A stretch of DNA of 64,000 nucleotides from Charina bottae (GCA_023362775.1 JALMGJ010000001.1:63808001-63872000), one strand, 5' to 3'; numbered from the stretch's first letter, positions 45,200 through 57,095 are shown. Numbers and translations: made by a program. Notes: a model not told the origin generated them from the sequence alone.

Positions 45200-45990
45200 T
45201 CTAAAGACATTCTAGTAATCTGGCTGGCTGGCTGGCTTATCCATTCCCATCTTCTCCTTCCCTCAGCCTTGCCAAGCATAATATTTTTTTCTAGGCCATC
45301 ACCTGCTCACATCACATGCCCAAAGTATGCTTGCAATCAGTCTTTATTTATTCCATTGGTGGTTCTTGCAGTCCTTGTTAGTCTTAACAACTACCTCTAG
45401 AACCATAATTAGTACACATCTATCTTCTTTCTCTCACTCCTTGTCACTGTCCCCTTTTCACACTGTACATTACTACTGGAAAGACCACTGCTTTAAGTAT
45501 TATGATCTTTGTTGCCAGTGAAATGTTCTTATCCTTCATGATCTTCTCTGTTTGCCTTCCTCCCTAGAATTAATCTTCTCTTTATATCTCCAGTACCTAT
45601 CTCTCTTTATTCTTGAGTCCCAGAAAACCAAGCTATCTACCAGCTACACATCTTCACCCTCAACTATGAGTTTACCAAGCATGCCAGTTGATACCACCTT
45701 AGCCTTCTTAATATTTAAGAATAATAACCTAGTTTTCTCACTTCCTATTTTTACTTTCATACTGAACTCTTCTTAGTCTTCCTTACTTTAAGTAATATCA
45801 TCTGCATATCTCAGATTGTTAATGTTTTAATCTCCCATTTTGATTCCAATTATCATCTCTTCCTGTCCTGCCATTCTTATAATATATTCACTGTAGAAAT
45901 CAAACAGAGGACAAGCCTCAGTCTTAATGCTATTTAAATAAGTGTTCTCTCTCACTGGATTTATTTGTAAAATTCCATTTACAACACCGA
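45200..45990 (-). mobile_element. Ancient RTE-type LINE remnant
   Basis: In scattered minus-strand frames I can read a YADD-region remnant near 45800, then SLATKIIILKAVVFPVVMYS, KKIDVY, then YFGHVM and KNIMLGKAEGRRRWEW. The order matches the RT-to-C-terminus order of BovB/RTE elements. Stops and small deletions are frequent, so this is one of the oldest insertions in the window. Confidence 0.6.
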
Positions 45991-46052
45991 ACAAGAAATT
46001 CAAGTCCTTGTTGAATGTATTTTCTTGCAAATTAAATAAAGGAGGAGTTAAG

Positions 46053-46170
46053 GGTTCTGAAGAGGACTAAGACATCTAGAGCGCTGCTGGACAAGGACTG
46101 AACCCGACCAAACACAAGCTAGAGCCTCTATTAAGGCCTATCTTGTGGCAATAAGAGCGGCGAAACATCA
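46053..46170 (+). mobile_element. Outer CR1 copy, first part (nest of three)
   Basis: This short segment matches the region between endonuclease and RT of the CR1 at 47066-47185 (CATCTAGAGCGCTGCTGGA, AAGGCCTATCTTGTGGCAAT, AAGAGCGGCGAAACATCAAT). It stops at AATATT. The next expected bases, TTTCTCCGCTCTTATTGCA, are found at 49192, immediately after the inserted CR1. It is therefore the left arm of a CR1 that received a second CR1. Confidence 0.88.
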
Positions 46171-49100
46171 ATATTATTGCTGAACGCCAGGTCGGTGAAT
46201 AACAAGGCCCCCCTTATAAGTGATTTAATCACAGAGGATGGGGCTGACCTGGTGTGTATTACCGAGACCTGGCTGGGCCCAGAAGGGGGAGTAGCCCTCT
46301 CGGAAATGTGCCCAGCTGGGTTTCGGGTGTGGCATCAGCCGAGACACCGGGGTAGGGGAGGAGGGGTGGCAGTTGTCATCCGAGAGTCCCTTGTGGCCTT
46401 CAGGGGCGCTGCTCCACAAGTGGCCGGGTGTGAGACCCTGTTCTTCAAGTTGGGTTCACGAGAACAGTTGGGAGTGTTGCTGCTGTACCAGCCTCCCTGC
46501 TGCGTAGCGACCTCCCTGCCTGAGCTGCTCGAGGCTGTCTCGGGGTTGGCAGTGGAGTTCCCCAGACTCATGGTTCTGGGGGACTTCAATCTGCCGTCCC
46601 TGGGGCGGTCCTCGGAGGCGGCCCGGGAGTTCATGGCTACCATGGCAGCTATGGGCCTGTCTCAGATTATTCGTGACCCGACTCGTGACAGTGGTCTCAC
46701 CCCGGACTTAGTTTTCTTGTCCGAGCAGTGGCAATGTGATCTGAGGGGAGAGTTACATCTTTCCCCATTGTCATGGTCAGACCACGCCCTGGTGACCCTG
46801 AGACTCTCTTCTGCTGCCCCACTCCGCAGGGAGGTGGGACCTACTCGATTGGTCCGCCCTCGGCGACTGATGGACCCAGTGAGGTTTCAGAAGGAGCTGG
46901 GGGTTATTCCCGAGGACTTGCTTCACGGTCCAGTGGAGGTCCTGGCTGCGGCCTGGAATAGGGAAGCGGCCGGGGCTCTGGATAAGATCGCGCCTGTGCG
47001 ACCTCTCCGGCCCTGTTCGGCCCGCCACTCACCGTGGTTTACGGATGAGTTGAGGACCTTGAAGAGGGTTAAGAGACGTCTAGAGCGCCGCTGGAGAAAG
47101 ACGAAGACTGAATCTGACCGAACACAATCTAGAGCCGCAGTTAAGGCCTACCTTGTGGCGGTAAGAGCGGCGAAACGTGAATATTTCTCCGCTCTTATTG
47201 CGTCCGCAGAATGCCGCCCGACGGCCCTGTTTAAGATTACAAGATCACTTTTGGGTCAGGAGCAAGGGGAGACCCATTTACAGGGCCAATCGGAAGAGTT
47301 TTCTGAGCATCTGCAGGACAAAATCGCTCAGATTCATTCCAAGTTGGACTCCAAGCGTGAGACAAGATCTGGGGAGATGCCAGAGGCCCGTACTTGCCAT
47401 GTTATCTGGGAGCAGTTTGATCCTGTTGGGCCTGATGAAGTAGACAGGATCCTCCGGGCTGTAAACGCCACCACATGCCAACTTGACCCATGTCCCTCCT
47501 GGATGGTAAAATCAGCTAGTGAGGTGACATGTGGCTGGGTCCAGGCGATTATAAATTCGTCCTTGAGTGAGGGGGTGTTCCCGGCTGCCTTTAAGGAGGC
47601 GCTGGTGCACCCCCTCCTCAAGAAACCATCCCTGGACCCTACCATCCTGGGCAATTTTCGCCCAGTCTCCCACCTTCCCTTTTTGGGAAAGGTGGTTGAG
47701 AAGGTGGTGGCGTTGCAACTCCAGAGGATTCTGGAGGAAACGGATTATCTGGACCCCTTCCAGTCAGGTTTCAGGCCGGGACATGGGACAGAGACCGCAT
47801 TGGTCACGCTTATGGATGATCTCTGGCGAGAGCGGGATGGAGGGAGTGCGTCCATCCTTGCTCTCTTAGATCTCTCAGCGGCTTTCGATACCGTCGACCA
47901 CGGTATACTTTTGGGACGGCTCGAGGAGTTGGGGCGGGCAGCGTGGTTCTGCGCTGGTTCGCCTCCTTCCTCCGGGGCCGTTCCCAGTCGGTGTTGATAG
48001 GAGAGGATAGAGCTGACCCGAGACCCCTGACTTGTGGGGTGCCTCAGGGGTCGGTTCTCTCTCCTCTCCTATTCAACATCTACATCAAGCCGCTGGGCGA
48101 GATCATCCATCACCACGGGATGAGGTATCACCAATATGCTGATGATACCCAGGTATACATCTCCATCCCGGGTGAAGTAAGTGATGCGGTCAATGCCTTA
48201 TCTCAGTGCCTGGAGGCTGTGGGGGTCTGGATGGGGAACAACAGGCTTCAACTGAACCCTGGTAAGACGGAGTGGCTGTGGATTGACGGCCCCCCTGGAT
48301 CCGGGAAGTTGTCATCTTTGGTTCTGGGTGGAGTTGCACTACCCCACTCGGATCCAGTGCGGAATCTGGGGGTCCTCCTGGACTCGCGACTCCTGCTCGA
48401 AGAGCAGGTGGCAGTCGTGGCCAGGAGGGCCTTTGCACAGCTGCGAGTTGTGCACCAGTTACGCCCTTTCCTGGATCGGGAGGCCCTCCGAACAGTCACT
48501 CACGCCCTTGTCATCTCCCGTATAGACTATTGTAATGCGCTCTACATGGGGCTACCCTTGAAGAGTATCCGGAAGCTTCAGCTGGTGCAGAATGCGGCGG
48601 CGCGAGCAGTTATGGGGGCCAAGAGATCGGCCCATGTAACACCTCTGCTTCGCGAGCTGCATTGGGTGCCAGTTTGCTTCCGGGTCCAATTCAAGGTGTT
48701 GGTGATCACCTTTAAAGCCCTACATGGCATAGGACCAGGGTACCTGAGGGACCGTCTCGTCCCAATAACGTCAGCCCGCCCCACCCGTGCATGCAGAGAG
48801 GGCATGCTTCGGACCCCCTCAACAAGAGAATTCTATCTAGCGGGGTCCAGGAGGCGTGCCTTCTCTGCGATAGCGCCCGCCCTATGGAATATCTTGCCCC
48901 CGGAGGTGAGACTGGCCCCCTCCCTCCTGACCTTTCGGAAGGCCCTTAAGACCTGGCTCTGCCACCTGGCCTGGGACAACAGAGGCGGGAGTGCCTCTTG
49001 GGGTTGGCTAGCCCCGTAGCAACACTATGCTACGTTCCCTACGTCCCCCATCTTGTATTTTATTTATTTATATTGTATTTTTTAAAATTATTGTATTGTT

Positions 49101-49187
49101 TTTAACTTTGATTGTTGTGACCCGCCCAGAGTCCCTTGTATGGGAGATGGGCGGGGAATAAATTGAATAAATAAATAAAAATAAATA
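46171..49187 (+). mobile_element. Nearly full-length CR1-type LINE, inserted in another CR1
   Basis: About 3.0 kb from the first codons of the endonuclease to an AAATAAAT tail. It keeps the endonuclease, the linker, the complete RT and the C-terminus, followed by the 3' UTR with CCGCCCAGAGTCCCTTGTAT. The 5' UTR and any ORF1 are missing, and the sequence begins with the codons LNARSVNNK. One frameshift is visible. It is the best preserved LINE in the window. Confidence 0.93.
46177..49019 (+). pseudogene. CR1 ORF2 endonuclease-reverse transcriptase, one frameshift
   Basis: The first frame (606 codons, to 47997) carries an APE-type endonuclease: LNARSVNNK, ITETWLGPEG, GDFNLPSLGR and SWSDHALVTLRL. 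The RT follows with NFRPVSHLPFLGKVVEKVVA, QSGFRPGHGTETALV and LLDLSAAFDTVDH. Near 47934 one base is missing relative to sister copies. The second frame (47943-49019) continues with CGVPQGSVLSPLLFNIY, YHQYADDTQVY and the C-terminal WGWLAP. Total length is about 945 residues, near the size of CR1-group ORF2 proteins. Confidence 0.93.
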
Positions 49188-51015
49188 AATATTTCTCCGC
49201 TCTTATTGCATCCGCAGAATGCTGTCCAGCGGCCCTGTTTAAGGTCACCCAATCCCTTTTGGGAAAGGTGGGCCCAGCGACTCACCTTCAGGGCCACATA
49301 GAGGAGTTTTCTGGGCATCTGCAGGATAAAATTGCTTGGATCCGTTCCAAGTTGGACTCCAAGCATGAGGCATGGTCTGTGGAGATGCCAAGGGAGCGTA
49401 CTTACCCAGTTATCTGGGAACAGTTTGATCCTGTTGGGCCCAAGGAAGTGGACAGGGTCCTCCGGACGTAAATGCCACCACTTGTGAACTAGATCCATGC
49501 CCCTCCTGGCTGGTGAAGGTAGCTCGGGAGGTGACTTGTGGTTGGGTCCAGACGATGGTTAATACATCCCTGGGAAAGGGGGTGTTCCCTGCTGCCTTTA
49601 AGGAGGCACTAGTGTACCCCTTCCTCAAGAAACCGTCGCTAGACCCTACTGTACTGGACAATTTTCGTCCAGTCTCCCACCTCCCCTTTTTGGGAAGGTG
49701 GTTGAGAAAGTGGTGGCATTGCAGCTCCAGAGGATTCTGGATGAAACGGATTATCTAGACCCCTTCCAGTCGGGTTTCAGGCCCGGATATGGGACAGAAA
49801 CGGCATTGGTCGCACTTATGGATGATCTCTGGCAGGAGCGGGATGGGGCAGTGCATCCATCCTTGCTCTTCTTGACCTCTCAGCAGCTTCCGATACCATT
49901 GACCATGGTATCCTTTTGGGGCGACTCCGGGAGCTGGGGGTGGGCGGCGTGGTTTTCCGCTGGTTCACTTCCTTCCTCCAGGGCCGGTCCCAATCAGTGG
50001 TGATAGGGAGCGAGAGATCTGACCCACGGCCCCTCCTTTGTGGGGTGCTGCAGGGTTCGGTACTCTCTCCGCTCCTTTTCAACATCTACATGAAACCACT
50101 GGGCGAGATCATCCATCAGCACGGGATGAGGTATCATCAATATGCTGATGATACCCAATTATGCATCTCTGTCCCAGGTGAAGTAAGTGATGCTGAGACC
50201 ACCCTCTCGCGGTGCCTGGGAGATGTGGGGGTCTGGATGGGGAACAACAGGCTTCAGCTGAACCCTGGTAAGACAGAGTGGCTGTGGATTAAGGGCTCCT
50301 CTGTATCTGGGAATTTATCATCTTTAGTTCTAGATGGGGTTGCACTGCCCCAGACAGACCCATTGCAGAATCTGGGGGTCCTCCTGGACTCACGACTCCT
50401 GCTCAAAGAGCAGGTGGCAGTCATGGCCAGGAGGGCCTTTGCTCAACTTTGGATTGTGTGCCAGTTACGCCCTTTCCTGGATCAGGAGGCCCTTCGAACA
50501 GTCACTCATGCCCTGGTCTTCTCCCACATAGACTATTGCAAAGTGCTCTACATGAGGCTACCATTGAAGAGTATCCGGAAGCTACAGCTGGTCCAGAATG
50601 CAGCTGTGCGGGCAATTCTGGGTACCCCAAGATCAGCACATATAACACCTTTGCTGCATTGGGTACCAGTTTGCTTCTGGGTCCAATTCAAGGTGTTGGT
50701 TATCACCTTTAAAGCCCTACATGGCATGGGTCCAGGTTACCTGAGGGACTGTCTCATCCCCATTACATCGACCCGTCCCACCCGGTCATGCAGAGAGAGC
50801 ATGTTACGGACCCCGTCTACAACAGAATTCTGTCTGGTGGGGTCCAGGAAGCGAGCCTTCTCTGCAGTGGCTCCCGCCCTTTGGAACATTCTTCCCCCAG
50901 AGGTGAGGCAAGCCCCATCATTCCGGAACAAACTGAAGACCTGGTTCTGCCATCTCGCTTGGGGCGGGAAGGGGAGTAGTCATTCTTGGGGATGGCTGAT
51001 ATTTATATCTTGTAT
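49188..51015 (+). mobile_element. Outer CR1 copy, second part
   Basis: Continues the outer CR1 from the linker (codons for SALIASAECCPAALFKVTQS) through RT and C-terminus. Frameshifts occur near 49470 (ACGTAAATGCC) and near 49690 (one base short in GGGAAGGTGG); a long frame then runs 49916-51000 with FNIYMKPLGEIIHQHGMRYH and QYADDTQL. It stops in the 3' UTR at about 51015, where a third CR1 begins in the opposite direction. The rest of the 3' UTR is at 52859-53092. Confidence 0.88.
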
Positions 51016-51016
51016 A

Positions 51017-51064
<48 letters not shown>
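51016..51064. repeat. ATT microsatellite (CR1 tail)
   Basis: About 16 ATT units form the junction between the outer CR1 3' UTR and the tail of the third, oppositely oriented CR1. It most likely grew from the tail repeats of that insertion. Confidence 0.95.
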
Positions 51065-51065
<1 letters not shown>

Positions 51066-51254
51066 TATTGGATTTATCACCGCCCAACTCCCCCGAGGGG
51101 GACTCTGGGCGGTTTACAACAAAATTAAAACATTAATATACATTTATAAATAAAACAAAATACATAGTAAATAATAATTTAAAATATAATGAGTAAAATG
51201 GGATCCAAAGGCAGAGTATTCTTAAGTTTATAAGGAGAGCCCCTCAGAGCAAAT

Positions 51255-52819
51255 CTAAGGTGCAAGCCACTTCCAAGTATCTCCAATCTCCTTCTGACCC
51301 CAAGCATAATGACACAACCAGGTTTTAAGTCTTTTCCGGAAGTCCAGGAGTGAGGGGGACTGTCTGATCTCCGGGGGCAGAGTGTTCCAAAGGGCAGGGG
51401 CAACAGAGAAAGCACGCTTCCGAGACCCCGCTAGGTGGAACTCTTTAACCGATGGGGTCCGTAGCATGCCCTCTCTGCATGCCCGGGTGGGACGGGATGA
51501 AGTGATGGGGATGAGACGATCCCTTAGGTATCCTGGTCCCATGCCATGTAGGGCTTTAAAGGTGATAACCAACACCTTGAATTGTACCCGGAAGCAAACT
51601 GGAACCCAGTGCAGCTCGCGCAGCAAAGGTGTTACGTGAGTCCTCCTTGGGACACCCAAACCTGTCCGCGCGGCTGCATTCTGGATCAGTTGTAGCTTCC
51701 GAATATTCTTCAAGGGTAGCCCCATGTAGAGCGCATTACAGTAGTCTATGTGGGAGATAACCAGGGTGTGAGTGACTGTTCGAAGGGCCCCTTGTTCCAG
51801 GAAAGGGCGTAACTGACGCACAACCCGAAGCTGTGCAAAAGCTCTCCTGGCCACGACTGCCACCTGCTCTTCAGGCAGGAGTCGTGAGTCCAGGAGGACT
51901 CCCAAGTTACGCACCGGGTCTGTCTGTGGTAGTGCAACCCCATCCAGAATTAAAGATGATAATTTCCCAGAAGTCGAGGAGCCATTAATCCACAGCCACT
52001 CCGTCTTACTAGGGTTCAGCTGAAGCCTGTTTTTCCCCATCCAGGCCCCTACAGCCCCCAGGCACTTGGACAGGACGGTCACTGCATCATTTACTTCACC
52101 CGGGATGGAGATATACAACTGGGTATCATCGGCATATTGACGATACCTCACCCCATGGTGTCGGATGATCTCTCCCAGCGGTTTCATGTAGATGTTAAAA
52201 AGGAGCAGAGAGAGTACCGAGCCCTGTGGGACCCCACAAAGCAGGGCCCGCGGACTGGATCTCTCGCTCCCAATCAACACCGACTGGGCCCGGCCCCGGA
52301 GGAAGGAGGCGAACCAGCGTAAAACCACGCCGCCCACCCCCAACTCCCTAAGCCGTTCCAGAAGGATACCGTGGTCGACGGTATCGAATGCCGCTGAGAG
52401 GTCAAGAAGAGCGAGAATGGATGCACTGCCTCCATCTTGCTCCCGCCAGAGATCATCCATAAGTGCGACCAATGCAGTTTCCGTCCCGTAACCCGGCCTG
52501 AAACCTGACTGAAAGGGGTCCAGATAATCCGTTTCATCCAGAATTCTCTGGAGCTGCAACGCCACCACCTTCTCAAAAAGGGAAGGTGGGAGACTGGACG
52601 AAAATTATCCAGTATAGAAGGGTCCAGCGACGGCTTCTTGAGAAGGGGGCGAACCAGCGCCTCCTTAAAAGCCGCCGGGAACACCCCCTCTCCCAAGGAT
52701 GCATTCACCATCGCTTGGGCCCAACTACAAGTCCCCTCCTGAGCTGCTTTCACCAGCCAGGAGGGGCATGGATCTAATTGACAGGTGGTGGCATTTACAG
52801 TCCGGAGAACTCTGTCCAC
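51255..52819 (-). pseudogene. CR1 reverse transcriptase, third copy
   Basis: From right to left it encodes PSWLVKAAQEGTCSWAQAMV and RPLLKKPSLDPSILDNFRPV, then after a 13-bp deletion near 52578 a 437-codon frame with QSGFRPGYGTETALVALMDD, LLDLSAAFDTVDHGILLERL, GVPQGSVLSLLLFNIYMKPL and YRQYADDTQLYISIPGEV, ending WKWLAP. The RT core is intact in one frame. The endonuclease is missing by truncation. Confidence 0.92.
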
Positions 52820-52858
52820 TTCCTCAGGTCCAACAGGATCAAACTGTTCCCAGATAAC

Positions 52859-53092
52859 AAAGTTATTAATTATATATTATTAATTAAATAATATTAGTAT
52901 AAGTAATTAACTAATTAGTATAAGTAATTAGTATAAGTAATTAAATATATATTAATATTTTATGTATTGTTATGGTTTTATTGTATTTTAAATATTTTAG
53001 CTTTTTTGTAAACTGCCCAGAGTCCCTCTTCCGGGGGGAGATGGGCGGTGGCAAAATTTGAAATATAAACAAATAAATAAATAAAATGCTTC
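52859..53092 (+). mobile_element. Outer CR1 copy, last part (3' UTR)
   Basis: A+T-rich spacer with repeated AGTATAAGTAATTA words (52895-52945), then the standard plus-strand CR1 3' block: TTTGTAAACTGCCCAGAGTC, GGGGAGATGGGCGGTGGCAA and AAATAAATAAATAAAA. This is what the outer CR1 lacks at 51015. The word TATATATTATT occurs on both sides of the third CR1, consistent with a short target duplication. Confidence 0.85.
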
Positions 53093-53344
53093 TTTAAAAA
53101 AGAAAAAACAACATTTTCTCCTCTGACTTCTGCTTTCCAGCTGTTTATTTATTGAATTAAACATAAGCCAAGCTTTTTAAAAAACTGCATCTATATTTTA
53201 GGGCAAATTTGACAGAATATTATTACAACTGTTTCTGTCTAAACCGATTTATTCACATACATATGGGCTCAAAAAACGTTATTCTGAATAAGCTCTACTG
53301 CAATATAAACAGGGTTAACCGATTGGGAAAATAAACCTTATATA

Positions 53345-53415
53345 ATGTATAATTATTATTTAAATTTGTATCACCGCCCATCTCCTCTACACCAGGGAAC
53401 TCTGGGCGGTTATAT

Positions 53416-53466
<51 letters not shown>

Positions 53467-53550
53467 TACTTGTATTTATACCCCGTCCATTTCCTCCCTA
53501 GCGGAGGACTCGGGGCGGCTTACATCGTTTATACATTTCAATTATACAAT
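53345..53550 (-). mobile_element. Two short CR1-type 3' UTR fragments with TTTA repeat
   Basis: Two minus-strand 3' ends lie in a row: 53365-53412 (complement of TATCACCGCCCATCTCCTCT) and 53468-53550 (complement of ACCCCGTCCATTTCCTCCCT and GGACTCGGGGCGGCTTACA). They are separated by a TTTA run of about 14 units at 53412-53466. The two differ in sequence, so they are separate insertions. Confidence 0.8.
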
Positions 53551-53569
53551 GTTTTTTCTAATCCGCACG

Positions 53570-53765
53570 CAAGGGGAGGGGGTAAGGGAACTGACTCTTC
53601 CTGGCTTCTGGACTACATGTCCCAGGATGCCTTGCGTCGGAGCCGGCTGCTGACATCCTGTAGATGTTGTTGCTTCCGGGATCTGTCGTAACCGCCGCCA
53701 TTCGAAGAGATCTTCCGTTCGGTGGATACCGACCCCCGACAGGACGCCAGCATATTTTCCCACTT
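53570..53765. promoter_or_regulatory. Small CpG-rich promoter-like island
   Basis: Within otherwise A+T-rich flank this 200-bp stretch is CpG-rich. It contains GGACTACATGTCCCAGGATGC (like the ZNF143/THAP11-type ACTACAATTCCCAGCATGC promoter motif), CTTCCGGGAT (ETS-type) and ACCGCCGCCATT (YY1-type, often at the start of translation). On the minus strand ATGGCGGCGGTTACGACAG opens a 48-codon frame from 53702. I could not link it to a gene, and the direction is unclear. Confidence 0.45.
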
Positions 53766-53890
53766 TAAGGTGGTACCCAATTTATCTACTCGCAAGCTTT
53801 CGAACTGTTTGGGTCGACAGGAGCTGGGACTAGCAACGAGAGCTCACCTCGTTGCGTGGGGATTCAAACTGCCAATCTTCCGACCCTAAA
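53766..53890 (-). mobile_element. Fragment of a tRNA-SINE related to the BovB-tailed SINE
   Basis: TTAAGGTGGTACCCAATTTA, CGCAAGCTTTCGAACTGTTT and GGGGATTCAAACTGCCAATC correspond in order to the body and B-box region of the SINE at 41126-41440, with clear differences. It is a different or older subfamily. The BovB-like end and the A box are absent. Confidence 0.7.
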
Positions 53891-54120
53891 CCCTAATATA
53901 TATATTTACTTAAAGCATTCCTACCTCACCTTTTAGCTGAAAACGGCTGCCAGACAGGCTTATAAGATTAGCTATAGTAGATTCTGTCATAAAGCCTGCA
54001 AAGATTAGTAATAAGACAGATCCTGCCATGATATAAAAACAAAAGGTGTTGGGAAGACAGAAAAAAATAAATTAACTGATTTGTTCTTAGTTTAAACATT
54101 CTTATAACTTAAATGTACAA

Positions 54121-54151
<31 letters not shown>

Positions 54152-54330
54152 TCCCGCCTTTCCCTGAGGAGGTCAAAGTGGTGTGTATAGCATTTCGTCC
54201 TCCAATTTTTCCTAGTGGGGTAGCTTGGGTGAGAGACAGTGAATAGCCCAAAGTTCAACCAGTGAACTTCCATGAATGAGGCCAGAGTGGAAAGTCTCAC
54301 CTTGGTCCAATGCTTGAACCACAACATCAC
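54121..54330 (-). mobile_element. Diverged tRNA-derived SINE with ATTG repeat at tail
   Basis: An ATTG repeat (54121-54150) is followed by CCCGCCTTTCCCTGAGGAGG and words equivalent to the SINE body (TTGGGTGAGAGACAGTGAAT) and head (complement near 54310-54330). It is strongly diverged from the 40 kb copy. Confidence 0.5.
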
Positions 54331-56299
54331 TTGGTTTCTCTCCTCTCTGAAAGAAGAGCCAAACATATCTACAGTCGTCTGGTTATGGACTTCCTACTTT
54401 GTATTTTGCTATAATTAACATCTTGATCCTTATTTTTGGTGGAAAGGCACAGTAAAAATCCAATTAGTAAATCATCACCAACATCATGAATGATGATTCA
54501 CATGAGACCCTGTCTGTAAATGCCATCCAGTTCTCCACAAAAGCAAAAGTTTTGTTTCAAAGAAAGAATTGAAGGAATCTAGTTCCAAACTCTTGCACCT
54601 ATTTCTTGTCAGGCTTCACCCAGACTGTTATTCAAACTCAGAGAGCAGTCTGAGATTTGAGGAGACAGCTCTTTGATAAATTAGTATTACAGATATTGAA
54701 AAAAGCATAATTAGAGGTAAACACAATAACAATTCTCAGCAATAAGCTAGATAGATATCCTCAAGTTCAGCTCTTAAGTCTTGTTTGCCCTCCTGGCCCA
54801 AAACAGATTGAGAGTTGGGTGATTATGGGAGGAATGACTGACATCTATGCATTATTTTTCTAACATCTGTCTGGCCTCAGAATCTTTACATCTCATTTGC
54901 ATTCTCCTTCTAGCTCTCAAGTTCTTCTAAAATGTGACAGGTCTGTAATCCAGGAGCAGTAATGTCTGCAGTTTTTATAAACCCTCATGTTTAGAGGTTC
55001 TCAAAATGCAGATCTTAAAAGCCACCAATGTTGCTCTTTGATTGCTAATCCAAATGCTGCTGCTTCCTTGTTTTTAATTAATAAGCAGGCATTCATTTAA
55101 CTGAAGAGAAATCTCACCTGTTACAGCCAGGCTTGTTTATAGAAACGAGGCTGGTTTGTTTTGAGATGTATTAGGACATTTTGTTCCAGGTCCAGAGCGT
55201 TTAAGCTCTGCTGAAGACTGATTGCCTTTCATTGTGTCTCCCAGCATCACTTCTCATTTTAAACAAGAGACCACAGTGTTATCACTGGGACTCTGTTCAA
55301 AACAGAGCAGCAAAGTGTATTTTTTTAATCTACAAGCAGACAATGCTACTTTTATTTGATGCTCCAGCCCATAGAATCTCTCTTAATTTTTATTTAGTTT
55401 TCTTTCTGACATAGATCTTGTTCAAATTGTGGCAAAAAGTGATCAGTTTTTTTTACCTGTCACCCTTTTTTCAATATTTGCTTCCTTATTCAAACTTTGC
55501 ATTAATTTGCATACATGTTGCCTTTCTGAGAGAAAAAAACATGCTTATCCTACTGTCATACAGGAATTTAATACCATAGTAAATGGACAACTGTCTATGC
55601 TTAAACAAATAAAATATACATTCCATTGATTCATTATGGCTCTTATTCAAAAGAGCTAATTTACATAGCTCTTGGGCACTGATGTTATAATAGATTTTAA
55701 ATGATATACTTGATGTGGTGATTGGGTTGAGAAATAGAAATTAGTCCCAGGAATAGAAATTGTCCTTCACTTTTTTCTATCAGTTCTCATTCAATATGAT
55801 GAAAGAGAATGTTTTAAACCTTTTTTCAAAGTAGAAAAAAGTTTTGAAAAAAACTCTCGGGTGGAGTGTGCTGTTCTTTATTTAGCCAATATTGGTATAT
55901 GTGAATATCCTGGAGTGTCCCTAAGAAGTCATGAAGCTGAGGACAAGATAATGTGTGGAGAAAGTTTTGACCTCAGTTATCAAGGTGTACTCCTCTAATC
56001 TCTAAAAGTTCTTGGGCAAGAAGGTGAAGGAAGCTTCCCAGAGTTATTCTAGTGATTGATGTGGCATACAAGTCAACACACATATTAAAAAATAAACTAT
56101 GAGCATAGAGGTGTTTTTTTTTAAGTCAACCCTTCCAACTGACAGTCTTGGTACAAGAAGAACAAACAGGAGCCTGGAAGTTAACAACTGGCTACACAGA
56201 TAATATTGCCAAAAAAGAGTTTGGATTCTGACAGTGACAGTTCTTTGTGAAGGACTCCTGGGAAAAGACAGGATACATCTTAACAAACACTGGGGGGGG
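54331..56299. other. Intergenic sequence, nothing recognised
   Basis: A+T-rich sequence without recognised genes or repeats. A 60-codon frame at 55232-55414 has no recognisable similarity. Confidence 0.4.
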
Positions 56300-56885
56300 G
56301 GGAATGTTTCATAGGTGCTTTGATAGTTTCATTAGGAGGGTGTTAAACTAATACAAAAAGGGGTCAGTGGCAGAAGCCCAGCACCAATAGCCAAGGACTG
56401 GGCCCTAGAAAGCAAAACACCAAGGGGAAGCAAGAGGTCACTGCGGGGACTCAGAGTTTTGCAGGTATAGAGACAGGTGGTTCTGCTCAAAACCTCAGAT
56501 GTTTCTACGCCAAATGCACAGAACATGGGGAACAGGGAAAATTAGAGATCCTAACTTGAGAAGACAAATACGATATGACAGACGTCACTTGGTGGGATGC
56601 TCCTATGATTGGCACACAGCACTGGAAGCCTACAATTTGTTCAAAAGGAGGAGACCAAATAGAAAGGATGGAAGTGTTGCACTACACATAAATAAATAAT
56701 ACACTTGCACAGAAATACAGGAATCAGAGCATAGAAATCTTTCTGAAAGTATTTGAGTAGGAATAGAAGGAGAGAGAAAAAAAGTGATACTTCTGTGGGA
56801 GCTTAGGATAGGCCACCAGTGCAGGCAGAAGACAGAAATGAAATATTTCTGCATCAAATTATTAGTCTTTCAAAGAGGCATGCAA

Positions 56886-56931
56886 TAATAAGCCACCCAG
56901 GGTCACATCTGTGAGATGGGCAGCTATATAA

Positions 56932-56970
<39 letters not shown>

Positions 56971-57032
56971 CAACAACAACAACAACTCCTCACCTCACAG
57001 GGTGGTTGTTGTGGGGAAAATAGGAGGAGGAA

Positions 57033-57079
<47 letters not shown>

Positions 57080-57095
57080 GTAGTAGTAGTAGTAG
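56886..57095 (+). repeat. CR1/SINE tail fragments with AAT, AAC and AGT microsatellites
   Basis: A CR1-like 3' block (AAGCCACCCAGGGTCACATC) ends in AAT and AAC runs. A SINE fragment follows (CTCACCTCACAGGGTGGTTG) and ends in a second AAT run followed by AGT. The whole block splits the ancient CR1 just before its endonuclease motif. Confidence 0.8.

Larger units (their letters stand above)
51016..52858 (-). mobile_element. Third CR1 copy, inserted in the 3' UTR of the outer CR1
   Basis: Its 3' tail is the ATT run at 51016-51064, followed by the 3' UTR complement of CCGCCCAACTCCCCCGAGGG. The coding part extends to 52858, where it is 5'-truncated in the VIWEQFDPVG codons. The sequence right of 52858 resumes the outer CR1's 3' UTR in plus orientation. 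Confidence 0.9.

Noticed and set aside
49916..51136. A 406-codon frame as a distinct gene
   Set aside because: It is the CR1 RT reading through into the ATT run, giving a tyrosine tract and then CR1 3' UTR of another copy.
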